Positions 47,931 to 58,848 of a stretch of 64,000 bases of DNA are shown in pieces. Under the pieces are notes generated by a model, which worked only from the letters and a program-made list of their open reading frames with translations, had not been told where the DNA came from and did no database searches. The first letter of the stretch is position 1; each line of letters starts with the position of its first letter. The stretch is taken from contig JBBPBK010000065.1 in NCBI GenBank assembly GCA_039720395.1, positions 62,001 through 126,000 on the forward strand, given 5' to 3'. The stretch comes from Liquidambar formosana (Eukaryota > Streptophyta > Magnoliopsida > Saxifragales > Altingiaceae). The position numbers and the translations under genes are program-made.

Positions 47931-50900
47931 CCTTTTTTTTTTTTTTTTTTGGTTTGTGGTTTCATTTATGGTTTCTTGTACCTATTCCCTGTTCATATAA
48001 AATAATGACCAAACACACCATTATCAAAAATATAAAACTACAATTCATTTGATCTCAAACTTTAAACACTTAATCACATTTCATTTGATCTCAAACTTCA
48101 AACACTTAACCATGCCCCATTCATTGAATAAATTGAAGTATCCAAAATTTCATTACATATATGTCATTAAACATTCTAGTTATCATTACATATAACTTTT
48201 CAAGTGAAAACAAAGAAAGCCAAAACACTAAAACCAAGATACAAAATAAGACGATCTTGGAGCATGCATCTACCACCCAAAAAACTAATGAATCATCAAC
48301 CATCTACCCCTGCAAAACAATATTGCAAACCTAGACTTAGAAGCCTTTTAACCAAATGATACTACCATGTCTATCCATCCTCCAACCAAAATGTCCACAT
48401 ATCACAACATGGGCAAGAGTGCTCCCCTTAAGAACTCCAATAGGACTCGATGGCGCATATCTCGAATTTGACCCTACCACATAACATGAAGTATATTATA
48501 ATTGTTATCTAACAGTATACATAGTAGTGATAATAAGAACATTAGTAAAGTTTACATTTGAGAAGTCAGTTATCCCAAGAACCTGTTTATTGTTAAAACC
48601 GAGGAAGTTTTAGTACAATTAGAAGGTAAACATGTGGATGGTCATCTTGACAAGTAAAAACTAAATGAAGATTGCAACACAGAAGTTACCTCTTTAGTGC
48701 GCCTGTGTTTCGGTTTTTGGTCTGGTCTCATGGGTAATCTAGCCATCCTCTAAACAAAGCTATATAAGGCCAAGGCCTGTTTAAAAATATATAAAACTTT
48801 TATTAAAACTTTGAAAGTGTCAAAACAGGTGATTAGAATGTATTCATTGCACATTAATGGTGCCCTGGTATTATAATTTAATCTACCTCAATCCATTCAA
48901 TTCTATTAACATACTAATCTCAACTACTATTCTCAAAACCATTTTTAGGCACTGTGCCCTTAGCAAAGAGGAGCTACAAGTCTACAACGCCCTTAGGCAA
49001 CTTACCTATCATAAAAAGAACAACTACTTTGGGTTATTTTGTATGTAAAAAGAACAACTACTTTGGGTTATTACATACATTCCAACCCCAATAGTAGTAG
49101 AAATTCAAGTCCGCTGTCAACTCTAACCCCAGTTTTTTTCAACAAAGTCTACAATATAAGGTTCCATTTTGGGAATTAAGTTCAGCATGCATTATAGAAG
49201 TCTATGTTTAGTTTGGACATTTAAAAAGTATAAGAACTCTTTCCAACATTTAAAATGAATCAGTAGCATAGATAAACTAATTCTCATAGCTATCATAGCT
49301 ATCATATGATACATTCATATCCAGAAATTTTCGTGTACATTTATAATGCTTTCAGATGAATATGGGGACAAATTGTTAGCAAAACTGAACTAAAGCTTCA
49401 AGAATCTCCCCATCAATGTTAAGTGCTTCTGTGCAACTACTTACAGCATCCTTCAGTTCACTTCTTCAGCTCACAACTTCACATAAAGCATGAAAAGTTG
49501 GTTAGACTAAGAAACAAAATCCCATTCTTTATGATTTTATAAACCCTATCTATTAGAACAGTAGTAGAACAAAACAAAACATGCAAAATACAAAACTCTA
49601 GTTCCCCTGGCTGATTACCAAACCATCCCTGTAAAGAGAAGGAGAAAAAACAAAAATATAGGAAAAAAAAATTTTAAAAAAAAAATTAAAGATGCAAGCT
49701 AAAAGTAGAATGCATTATGCATATAACTCAAAACTAAAAAATTGATATCCAAGTGAATGGTGTTTTCCTTAAATCTTGACATGATAAGCCTCAACTACTT
49801 AATACCCCATTCCTTATCAAATACGCCTCCATTGTACTGTCTAATGTTCATATACATTACACTTAAGATAATCAAGCATAGTTGAAGATGATAACTGAAA
49901 ACTATTTTTCACATTTCAAATTATTAATAACAAATGATATAAAGCAAAAGATGTTAAATTATTTTCGATGTAATTGGCTAAATTTATGTGTTTAGTAAAG
50001 ACTAAAGGACTACGACAGGCAGAATTTTGTAATGAAGTCAAATCATAAATATAAATAATGAGAACCATAGTCCAAATGAAAGAAAACCTTGTATATTTTT
50101 CTTAAACGTTAAAAAATTAAAATTAATGGAATGGAGAGATCATTTGAAAGGGTTGCAATATTTGGACCCCATTACTACCTTGTAAGGGCCCTCAATATGC
50201 CCAGTCCTAAGTCCGGCCATATAATACTCGGGCAAGGTGAAAAGTTTACTTAAAATGACAAATTTTGAAAAAACTTTTTGTTTCAAAATTATTTAGAATG
50301 ATATTTTCCAGTAAATATCGCAGCTGGTTTTCATAAAAACCATTTATATTTTCATACAACCATGAAAAGTTTAAAATAAATACAGGATGCAAATAGAGTT
50401 GAGAAGAGACAATAGCCACCAAGAATTCAACCTGCTCTCTCCCACCAATTCAAAGTAGTCCCCCATCAGAGGTCCATATATTAGATCTAATTCCAATCAG
50501 GTATCATATAAGTGGACATGCATGGTTATAAATTGGGTCCAACATTTCAGACCCAATTCATGGTGGTGGGAACTGGAATCAAGTCAAGGAACACCCATTA
50601 GGCCATTACCATTCAAAAGATTACTCAATTTAAACCGCCATGAATCACCCAACAAATTCAACAGTCGATCAATTCCCGAATCTGGGTTTAGTCTTGCTAA
50701 GATCACGTGCGATAACACACAGTTGCAGCAGCCCCAATAAGCAGCAACCCCTCTATTACATCATTGCACAGTATAAAATTTTATAAAAAATATATGCTTC
50801 TTACCTTTTTCCTTAAAATAACTAAATGTGAATTCACAATTGCTTCATAGTGACTACAAGTTTTTGTTTTTTTGATTTAAGAGAAAGCCGGATGAGCCCT

Positions 50901-51640
50901 TGGGTTACATAATGGGTTAGCCTATCTCTTTTTGTCACCTATACACTTATCCTGAAGGAGTAAATGAAATCACATATCATTTGAACTACAGTCTCATTGG
51001 CAAAATGGCAAAATGGGTTACCACTACACGAATATAGAATATTAGAGTGCCTTTTTAAAAAGAAAACATTCTATTGTAATACATATTTATACACTTTAGG
51101 CATATGATAAAATGCTGATAAGAACTAATTGGTTTTGGTCGAAAACAGGGGAAAATTACAGTGTGCTACCTCAATGGTAGATTGTTAGACGTTGCTACTT
51201 GAAAGGGTCACAGATGTCCCATTTTTTGAGTCCCCCTCCCCCCCCTCCCCCCTCCCTCCCCCCCCCCCCAAAACACGCATTATGATTGAATAGAGGTGAC
51301 AAAGTATCATATAAAACTAATAGGCACATCATACTCGAAAGCTTAGGTGACTTTTAGAGATGTGAGACTTTGCTTATATATCACTCCTACAATCCCTGTG
51401 TATATGATGTGGGATAAGGTCTTAAACCAATATGGGGTTCATAATGAATGAAAAGGCATAAGAAATTTATGGTTATAACGTCTTCTTTTACAGGAAATGC
51501 ACAAGCAAAAGAAATTTACCCAAGTCTGCTATTTCTAAAGGACAAAGAACTCCATATGGCACTACTTTGCCTTGCTGCATTATTTTACAAAAATTCAATG
51601 ATGATTGATGATGATGATGAAGAGGCATAAATGAACTTAC
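47931..51640. other. Interior of CACTA-2 without recognised gene
   Basis: AT-rich, no recognised open frame. A C-rich simple tract lies at 51230-51272. A 3.7 kb stretch of this kind inside a CACTA element could be introns or spacer of captured DNA. Confidence 0.4.
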
Positions 51641-51853
51641 CAACCAGTATAGCCACTGGTGGGATGGTTCCAAGGATGTGGAACAAACTAGCACCAAGGA
51701 CACCAGTTCCAATCATCTTGAAAAACAGGTCGGAACCAGCTAAAACATATTTCTGCCCAAGGGCCAACAAGTACTCATACACCACAATGAGGAAGAGCTA
51801 CCCCCAAAGCTCCGTGGTGTAAGGCAAGAAGCCATAAAGGGGCTCACAAGTCA
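51641..51853 (-). pseudogene. Captured exon resembling an NCL-type Na+/Ca2+ exchanger
   Basis: On the minus strand an acceptor (CTACAACAG|TG) opens a 213-bp exon that closes at a donor (GGTTG|GTAAGT). It reads CEPLYGFLPYTTELWG, a TAG stop, then LFLIVVYEYLLALGQKYVLA, GSDLFFKMIGTGVLGASLFH and ILGTIPPVAILV. Plant NCL-like exchangers (EF-hand cation exchangers of the vacuolar or plasma membrane) have a CEPxYGFLPCTT...GxLFL...LGxxPxxxxxL segment at the start of their first exchanger repeat. This match is from memory of the family pattern. The in-frame TAG and the absence of the other exons mark it as a fragment. It probably arrived by transduplication inside CACTA-2. Confidence 0.55.
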
Positions 51854-52319
51854 CTGTTGTAGATCTGAGGTTTAATTCAAGGAAGGAAGATTGGTTTTTC
51901 TAATCTAAGCCGTTCGATATCAGATTGAAGTTCTCTACAAATGCACTAGCTCTTACCATCCTCCTAGTGATATTTCGTCTTGCATAAATGGCAAGACTGA
52001 GAAGGAGGCTGAAGAGGAGCAATTCAGAAGTCGGGGGATTTCGATATTAATAAAATTTAAATGGACAAAATGATTCAACTTGCAACTGGACTTGACAAGG
52101 TTTTTGCACCCTCTTTTAAAAAAACCAAAACTGAGTTTTAGACTATTAGAGTTGGACTAGTGGATATCTCATCTACTATTTTGGCAAACTGTTAGATTGT
52201 GAGCTACCCGATAGAAGATGGCTTGCTTAGAAATTGACCCATTCTTTTGTCCAGCGTATTTAATGCTAATCCAATATAATTAAATGGAATAAAAAATAAC
52301 AATCGAAAGCATCAAATAC

Positions 52320-53130
52320 GCCGGACAGAAGAATGGGTCAATTTCTAAGCAAGCCATCTTTTATCGGGTAGCTCACACACACACACATCGAACTTGATAG
52401 GCAGCCTGTTCTCCCTAAGACACCAAACAACAAACACTTGGAGAGCACCAGATAGAGATAAACAAAAAAAACGAACCTGGAAAAATCCCACCAACCTATC
52501 ACATATGGCCAATTAACACATCAAATCAGAACACACCACAGGCCAGCAGCAAAGCCTTTCCATGAAAAAAAGTACCTACAGCAAATCAGAAATGGATCCT
52601 AATCAACGGGCTAGCAATGAGAAGAGGAAACCATCAGACCACTGCCGAGCCAAGAAACAGAGACCGCCATAACTGAACCAATCGGATGTTGTCTTTACAT
52701 TAAGGAATGGAAAGAGTAACAGAAGAGAGAGGGACGAGACAGAGTGATAAATCAGAGTGAAACATACCAGAGGAAACGTTTGCAGATGAGGGGAAAGAAG
52801 GAGCTAATCGATCTGAGTTATAGAACAGAAAATAAAAGAGGGATTATTCCCGAGAAAATGAAATCGATGAGAAGATTAGAGAGAGAAAGTGCACACCTTA
52901 TGGCAGTGAGAGGAACATCAGAGGATGGATCGCGAGGCTAGGGCGATGAGTCCGACGATGGCAACGGTGACGATGCCGGTGATGGCAACGGTGACAATGC
53001 CGGTGCTGATGGCAGCGACAATATTGGTCTGAGAGAAATAGAGAATAGGAAAAAGGGTTTCCAAACATAAAGACTAAAAGTCTAAAAGAGACTAAACCAG
53101 TCCAAAAAAAAAAAAAAAAGAACAAAAAAA
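52320..53130. other. Interior of CACTA-2; 24-bp repeat and possible exon remnants
   Basis: 52946-53025 holds a GATGGCAACGGTGACGATGC-type repeat, about 24 bp long, in 2-3 copies. On the minus strand it would code an Ala/Val/Ile-rich hydrophobic stretch. This could be an N-terminal exon of the captured gene, but there is no independent support. 52200-52240 and 52320-52375 contain an inverted pair (AGAAGATGGCTTGCTTAGAA and AAGCAAGCCATCTTTTATCG). Confidence 0.35.
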
Positions 53131-53189
53131 TGGAAAGCCCAGCGCGCGGGAGACCAAAATGAGTTCCCTCCTTTAGTGAAAGGTCCCCT

Positions 53190-53545
53190 CAATAACAACA
53201 TATACGTAAACGTTGTAATAGACTCCCTTCAATAACAACGTTTATAAAAACGTTGTTAAATCAAGGTCCCCTTTAACAACATATATATAAACGTTGTAAT
53301 AGACTCCCTTCAATAACAACATTTATCAAAACGTTGTTATAATCAACAACGTTTATACAAACGTTGTGGAAGTACTACACATCAACAACGTTCACAGAAA
53401 CGTTGTTAAAGAGTGTATTTACAACATCTATATGCCCAATGTTGTTAATATCTCTATAGTAACACTTTTTAACAACGTTTTTGTCAAAAACGTTGTTAAA
53501 AACCCCCTACAACAACATTTAACATGAAACGTTGTTGATGTAGTG
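53190..53545. repeat. CACTA-2 right subterminal array
   Basis: About 14 copies of AACAACGTTTATAxAAACGTTGT-type inverted pairs, shown here in short as ACAACGTTT/AAACGTTGT, mirror the left array at 47390-47930. Confidence 0.88.
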
Positions 53546-53677
53546 TTGTTAAAAACCATTTTTGGTGTAGTGCATGAAATGATATGTCCTAGCTAAGGTG
53601 ACAAAAATGGGGTGTGACAGAAGCCCCTCATTGGTGAACAAGTTTCACTTGCGAGCCAATGATCAAAGAACAACCCA

Positions 53678-54065
53678 TTTTTGTTTGATGGATTAATCTC
53701 ATTAATACCAACAAACTCAAATGGAACCAAAAGGATAGACTTCGTCATATCCAAGCATGCGACGATTTCATCGAAGCAAAGAATTGATTGCATTTCTATG
53801 CATGCCAACTTCGTTGGTGGGCTCATGCAAATGCCTTTACCATGCACTCATTGCATTAGTGACATAACAACACATTTTTGCTTGATGGATTAATCTTATT
53901 AATACCAACAAACTCAAATGGAACCATAAGGATAGACTTCGTCATATCCAAGCATGCGACGATTTCATCGAAGCAAAGAATTGAATACATTTCTATGCAT
54001 GCCAACTTCGTTGGTGCGCTCATGCAAATGCCTTTACCATGCACTAATTGCATTAGTGATATCCA
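53678..54065. repeat. Tandem duplication of a ~197-bp unit in Tat-2 3' region
   Basis: Two copies (from about 53678 and 53873) begin TTTTTGYTTGATGGATTAAT and run through CAAGCATGCGACGATTTCAT to CCATGCACTMATTGCATTAG. They differ at a few positions only. Short open frames here are repeat translations. Confidence 0.85.
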
Positions 54066-54129
54066 CATGGTCTTCTCATGACGCAAAGCTAGTTGCACTA
54101 GTGCATCACAAGGTATCCTACCAATTTCA

Positions 54130-55040
54130 TTGGTAATTTTCAAAACGAGTTATTTCATAACTCATAAGTCATCATTTCATGTGAATTTGAATTGAATGTC
54201 TATCAACTCAAAAACAAGTGCATTTCATGCCAGTCTCACTGGGGATATCAAAGGTAATGAGTTATTTCATAACTCATAACTCATCATTTCATGTGAAATT
54301 ATGATTTCATGCCACTTTTAGTGGAAACAACAGAGATGGGGAGTTATTTTATAACTCTTGAATCATCATTTTATGTGAAATTATGCCACTTTCTGTGGAA
54401 CCAACAAAGACAGGGAGTTATTTCATAACTCATGAATCATTATTTCATGTGAAATTATGCCACTTTTTGTGGAAACAACAAAGACAGGGAGTTATTTCAT
54501 AACTCTTGAATCGTCATTTCATGTGAAATTGTCTTTATCACATGATATGAGACCCAATTGCAAGTCAATTGATTCAAAATCAAGCTCATTTCTTATCATT
54601 TCATGTGAAATTATCCTTATCACATGGAATGACAGTGTACTGGGAGTCATTCAACTCAAAATCAAGTTCATTTTATGTGAAATTGTCTTTATCACATGAA
54701 ATGATAATGTATTGAGAGTCATTCAACTTGAAATTAAGTTCATTACTTATCACTTCATGTGAAATTATCTTTATCACATGAAATGACATTGAATTGAAAG
54801 TTAATTGATTGAAAATCAAGCTTATTTCATGTCATTTCATGTGAAATTATCTTTATCCCATGATACAACATTGATTTGAAGGTCAATTGATTGAGAAACA
54901 AGGTGTATTTCATGCCTTCTTCACAAAGATAGCAAGTTACTTCGTAACTAGCATAGCTTATGAATCATCATTTCATGTGAAGTTATCTTTATCACATGAT
55001 TAGCAAGTCATTTCATGTGAAATTATCTTTATCACATGAT
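54130..55040. repeat. Minisatellite in Tat-2 3' region
   Basis: A variable unit of roughly 60-90 bp with TCATTTCATGTGAAATTAT, CTTTATCACATGAAATGA and GGGAGTTATTTCATAACTC recurs about 12 times. TTCATGTGAAATTATC / TTTATCACATGAAATG are partly inverted, so single units may fold. Confidence 0.82.
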
Positions 55041-55317
55041 ATGATATCACTATCATCTCCTAGAGAATTGAATTCCAAGACTTGAAAGTCAATCAATTCA
55101 ACACCAAGCTCATTTCATGAGAAAGCCATTTATCATGGCTATTACAATTCCTCGTTATGCGGGCGAATACAATCACCCAAGATTCAAAAATTTCATTAAA
55201 ACTTGATAAACTTGAGGGATATATTCATCCCATAACTCAAGGATTGCATAAAAAGTCAATTTGGAAAAGTTTAGAAGTCGCAAGCGCGCGAGACGGGGCA
55301 AACGGGCAAAGCGGGCT

Positions 55318-55426
55318 AGGGTGACCATCTGCCCTCAGATGGTCAACCGTCCAGGGCAAGACGGCTGACCGTCCAAGGGGGGACGGTTACCCGAGCCCAC
55401 CAAGGAAAAAATTTGGGTTTATAAAA
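55318..55426 (+). promoter_or_regulatory. PMD gene promoter: GACGG palindrome module (copy 2) and TATA box
   Basis: 55318-55392 carries GGTGACCATCTG, its near-inverse CAGATGGTCAACC, then AGACGGCTGACCGTCCA and GGACGGTTACCC. A good TATA box, TATAAAA, lies at 55420-55426, 28 bp after the module. CT-rich leader sequence and the PMD start codon (55681) follow. Confidence 0.65.
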
Positions 55427-55680
55427 CCCAACTCTTGCCCACTCATTCCCACATTCTCCCATTCGAAAATTAGAGAGTTTCTCTCTCTAAACTCACATCC
55501 TATCTTCTCCTTCTCTCATTCTCTCATTCCTACTTCAAAAACATTCAATCCAAACATCAAATGCACATCAAACAACAACAAATCAAGCCCATTTAACAAT
55601 CAAAACAACCAATTCACATCATCTTTGGAAATCAAACCAAATCAAACCCATTTTTCACAAACCCGACTCCATCATCAAGA

Positions 55681-58345
55681 ATGTCATCAAGCAAGGACTC
55701 AAGCACCAAGTATCCATTCTATGGGGTCAAAAGCAAGTACAAGGCACCACTCTATGATGCTCCACAAGATAGGGTGTTGTTTGAACCCGATAAGCATCTC
55801 TCATTCCTCCATTCCCAACAAGAAGTAAGTTTACCCAACTTAACACTTTTCTTTTGAATCTTTAGATTCTTTTGATGAAATTGCACTTCCTTCTACTCCT
55901 TTTGAATACCCCTTGGGTTGTTGAGTGATGTCCCTTGATTTGGCAAGGATTGAACACACAAATTCTTTTCATTTGAAAGCTTGAAAAATGGCACCCGCCA
56001 AGTGTTCGATAAAATGTTCAAGTGAACTAAAGATGTTCAATCTTTACCAAATCAATGTATATCAACACGTAAACATTCAAATGAGTAATATGCTATGATT
56101 TAGCAAGGATTGATCATACAAAATTCTTTTGTTTCAAGGCTTGGGAGGTGTCACCCACCAAATGTTCGATAAAATGCCCAAGTGATAAAAAAGTGTTCAA
56201 TCCTTGCCAAATTAAGGCATATGAACAAGTAAACTCATAAACATTCATTAGCAATTCATTTCATGAATAAAAACAACTTCTTGACATCTTTTAGAAAACA
56301 ATTTGAAACCAATTGCTAGTGCAAGCTTATTGTTTCTATGTTCTTTCAACTAACTCTCAAGGTATTTTCAATGGCTATAGCCCAACTTTCAGGACATGCG
56401 CACTAGGTCCTCCATCAAAGGACTCATTGAATGGTGGCGGAACATGGAAAACTTCCAACCCATTGCCAAGGGCTAAGTCGAAAAGGCCGGTTTTGGTCCA
56501 TTCCTAGACTCTTTGTGGAATGACCAATGTGATAGGCAAGCTTTGCTAGCCTTGTCTGAGCTATGGTGGGACACCACCAATACATTCCACTTTGGCTTTG
56601 GGGAGATGACACTAACCCCCAAGGACTTCACCATGATCACGGGCTTAAGCATTAAAGGCAAAAGCTTGGAATTCTATGAGGAGGCTCACACGGATGAGGA
56701 TTATCTCCTAGCTTACCTTGGGATGGAAGTTGAGGTAATCAAGAAAGCAGTGCGACGCACTTGGCTCTTCAACAAGTTTGCCAAACAAAAGGAGAGCGAG
56801 GGTGCGAGCCCCGATTGTATTACAAGGGCATTCCTTCTGTACATGATCTCATGCACATTCTTTGCCGAGACGGGCGACCTAGCCCCTTTGGGTCTTCTTG
56901 CAAGCATGGAGGATGTTGACAAGATCAGGAAATTCAATTGGGGAGGGGCTGCTCTAGCCACCATGTACCGCACAATGTGTGACATGTCACGCGGCGTGAC
57001 CAAGGACTTCAGTGGGATGCCCTTTGTTTGGGAGGTAATGCTACTTCCCTTTCATTTCTTTTTTATTTTTTTCTTATATTATCTTTTCTTTTTGACTCTT
57101 TCCTCAACTCTTGATAGGTTTGGTGCTATGAGTACCTCAACCTATGTCGCCCATCCCTTGCTAAGGAAACCATCGAATGGCCAACCCTCAAGAATTACTC
57201 CCCTAGTTATGTGTCCATCCGAGCGGCGAATCGTCATGATTACGCCTTTGCTAGAGCTCACCTAGCAAGCCTCACTGCTGATATGGTGAAATTCTTTCCC
57301 CATTCTTTTCCTTTTCTTTTTACTCCCAGTTTCTCATTTTGGATTTTTGAACAGATTGAATGGAATCCATGGAAGATATGGGTACCAATGCTACCCAAAC
57401 GATGCATTCCTAGCTTGATGCTGACTGGCAAGAGGGTGCTCTTGGAAGGCCTCGTGGGTAGGTACTGGTACCTAGGGGAGCGTGTCTTACGACAAGTCAT
57501 GGGTGATGTGAATGCCGCCATGGCTCCAATGCCTCCACCACTTAACATGAGGCATGCTAACTTGATGGAGGGGGAGGAGTTGTGGGATGCCTTGAGAAGC
57601 TGGGATGCGGAGGAGTTCACTTCTCCTGACATTGCATATGACACTTTCTGTCTCCAATATTTGATGAGGCCCAGGGTGACAGGCCTTCCTCCTTAGGGGG
57701 TAAGTCTTTAACATTCTCCTAGCCTTTTCTTTTGATAGAGACTCTATTTAATAGGTGAACACTTGCAGGGTCGACGAGCACGAGGGCATAGCTCAACAGT
57801 GGGCTCAGGAGTGGTCCCTGGCTCTGAGGATGATGAGATGGAGGGGGATAGGTCACTACCCTTGCCTCAGCCTAATTGGTTCATTGATTTGTGCTGTGGG
57901 TCAGACTTTGTCAAGACCGCCATTACTCATCCTGCATTCGATGAATCCCCCAGGATCGACCCAAATCGAGAACAGGTGAGCTCTCTTTATGGGTATTTCT
58001 TTCTTTCTTTGAACATTACCTTCAATTTTATCCTTATTGATTATCCTAGGTGCCTGCGGCATATGCCCAAGAGTTTATTGACCTGAGTGAGGGCTTGAGG
58101 CGTGACCTTGTGAGGATGAGCCTAGCCAAATCCATGGCGGAAGCTCGTTTGGATGTCATGGTAAGTATTCAACCTATTTTAAAGTTCCTATTTGTGGTTT
58201 TCAACCAACCCTATTCTCATACTTGACTTCTTTGCAATAGATTTTGTATATGCAGCCACCACCAGCAATGCGCCCTCTTAGAGCACCTCGTGGGGGTCGT
58301 GATGGAGCTGGGCTGAGCCGCAAAAGAAGCTCTGGGAACCGCTGA
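55681..58345 (+). pseudogene. Antisense gene of Tat-2: plant mobile domain (PMD, aminotransferase-like) protein, seven exons
   Basis: Exons, all joined in phase 0 with GT/AG sites: 55681-55824, 56383-57033, 57118-57285, 57355-57699, 57770-57975, 58051-58158 and 58241-58345 (ends within a few bases). The protein starts MSSSKDSSTKYPFYG. Its PMD core reads LALSELWWDTTNTFHFGFGE, MTLTPKDFTMITGLSIKG and FLLYMISCTFFAETGDLAPL. The C-terminal tail is basic (APRGGRDGAGLSRKRSSGNR). Two in-frame stops occur: TAA at 56473-56475 and TAG at 57694-57696. PMD proteins include the host nuclear proteins MAIN and MAIL1 and many transposon genes. It is transcribed opposite to pol from its own promoter (55318-55426). 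Molecular function is unknown. The two stops could be recent. Confidence 0.78.
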
Positions 58346-58630
58346 GTTCATTTACTTTCTTGTTGGGCTTGTAGAAACAATGAGACTATGGCTATCTTTT
58401 TGCATTTCATGCTTGTGTTTTGTAATTGCCACCTAAAACCAACTCTCTTATCCCTTGCTCTGGATACTTGTTGTGCTTGTTTGAATCTATCATGATGATG
58501 TTATGGTGCCTTTCTCATGAAAATTTGAGTCAATGTGAGTTCATAGGAGTAAAAATGGCCTAAAAAGGCCATCCGAACGCGAAAATAGGCAAAACCGAGC
58601 GAAACAAGGCAAAACAAGGAGGAGGCCTCG
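58346..58630. other. Spacer between the two antisense genes
   Basis: About 285 bp between the PMD stop codon and the next promoter module; presumably the PMD 3' UTR. No further structure seen. Confidence 0.5.
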
Positions 58631-58801
58631 GGTGACCATCTGGCCCCGGACGGTTAGCCGTCTGGGCCTAGACGGCTGACCGTCCAACCCCGGACGGTTA
58701 CCCGAGGTTGACGCGTTTTTTCACGATTTTTCAGGAATTTTGCTATTTTGACGGTTCTACTCCCTTTAGGACTCGAATTTGTGACCCTTTTCCTATAAAA
58801 A
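58631..58801 (+). promoter_or_regulatory. DUF7745 gene promoter: GACGG palindrome module (copy 3) and TATA box
   Basis: 58631-58703 carries GGTGACCATCTGG, then GACGGTTAGCCGTC, TAGACGGCTGACCGTCCA and GGACGGTTACCC, nearly identical to the LTR copy at 46635-46708. The TATA box TATAAAAA is at 58794-58801, 91 bp after the module and 48 bp before the start codon at 58849. Confidence 0.65.
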
Positions 58802-58848
58802 CACATGAGGGGAGCCTTCTAACTCACCTATTTTCATTGACAATAATT

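Larger units (their letters stand above)
47373..53572. mobile_element. Non-autonomous CACTA transposon carrying an exchanger-like exon (CACTA-2), 6.2 kb
   Basis: The ends are CACTACACCAGAATTTG and, on the other strand, CACTACACCAAAAATGG. The exact 3-bp TSD is CAT (47370-47372 and 53573-53575). Both subterminal regions are dense with ACAACGTTT / AAACGTTGT words. No transposase was recognised. It sits inside the 3' LTR of Tat-2 and is therefore younger than Tat-2. A minus-strand exon at 51641-51853 resembles a host Na+/Ca2+ exchanger. Confidence 0.92.
44390..53619 (-). repeat. 3' LTR of Tat-2 (about 3.03 kb, split by CACTA-2)
   Basis: On the plus strand the LTR starts TGTGAACCCCGGAAAAC and ends GGGGTGTGACA. 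Removing 47373-53575 leaves about 3027 bp, close in order and size to the solo LTR at 23408-26192. The minus-strand TATA box is at 46433-46442. The purine-rich ATGAGGGGCTTC lies just outside at 53620-53631 on the minus strand as a possible polypurine tract. Confidence 0.85.

Noticed and set aside
52946..53025. Hydrophobic minus-strand frame as N-terminal exon of the captured exchanger
   Set aside because: It derives from a 24-bp tandem repeat and no splice site linked it convincingly to the 51641-51853 exon.
53678..55040. Array that could be mistaken for a CRISPR
   Set aside because: Units are long, variable and contiguous without unique spacers, and the DNA is plant nuclear.
57258..57644. 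Minus-strand frames of 75-128 codons under the PMD gene
   Set aside because: Shadows of the plus-strand PMD exons, which have consistent splice sites and family motifs.
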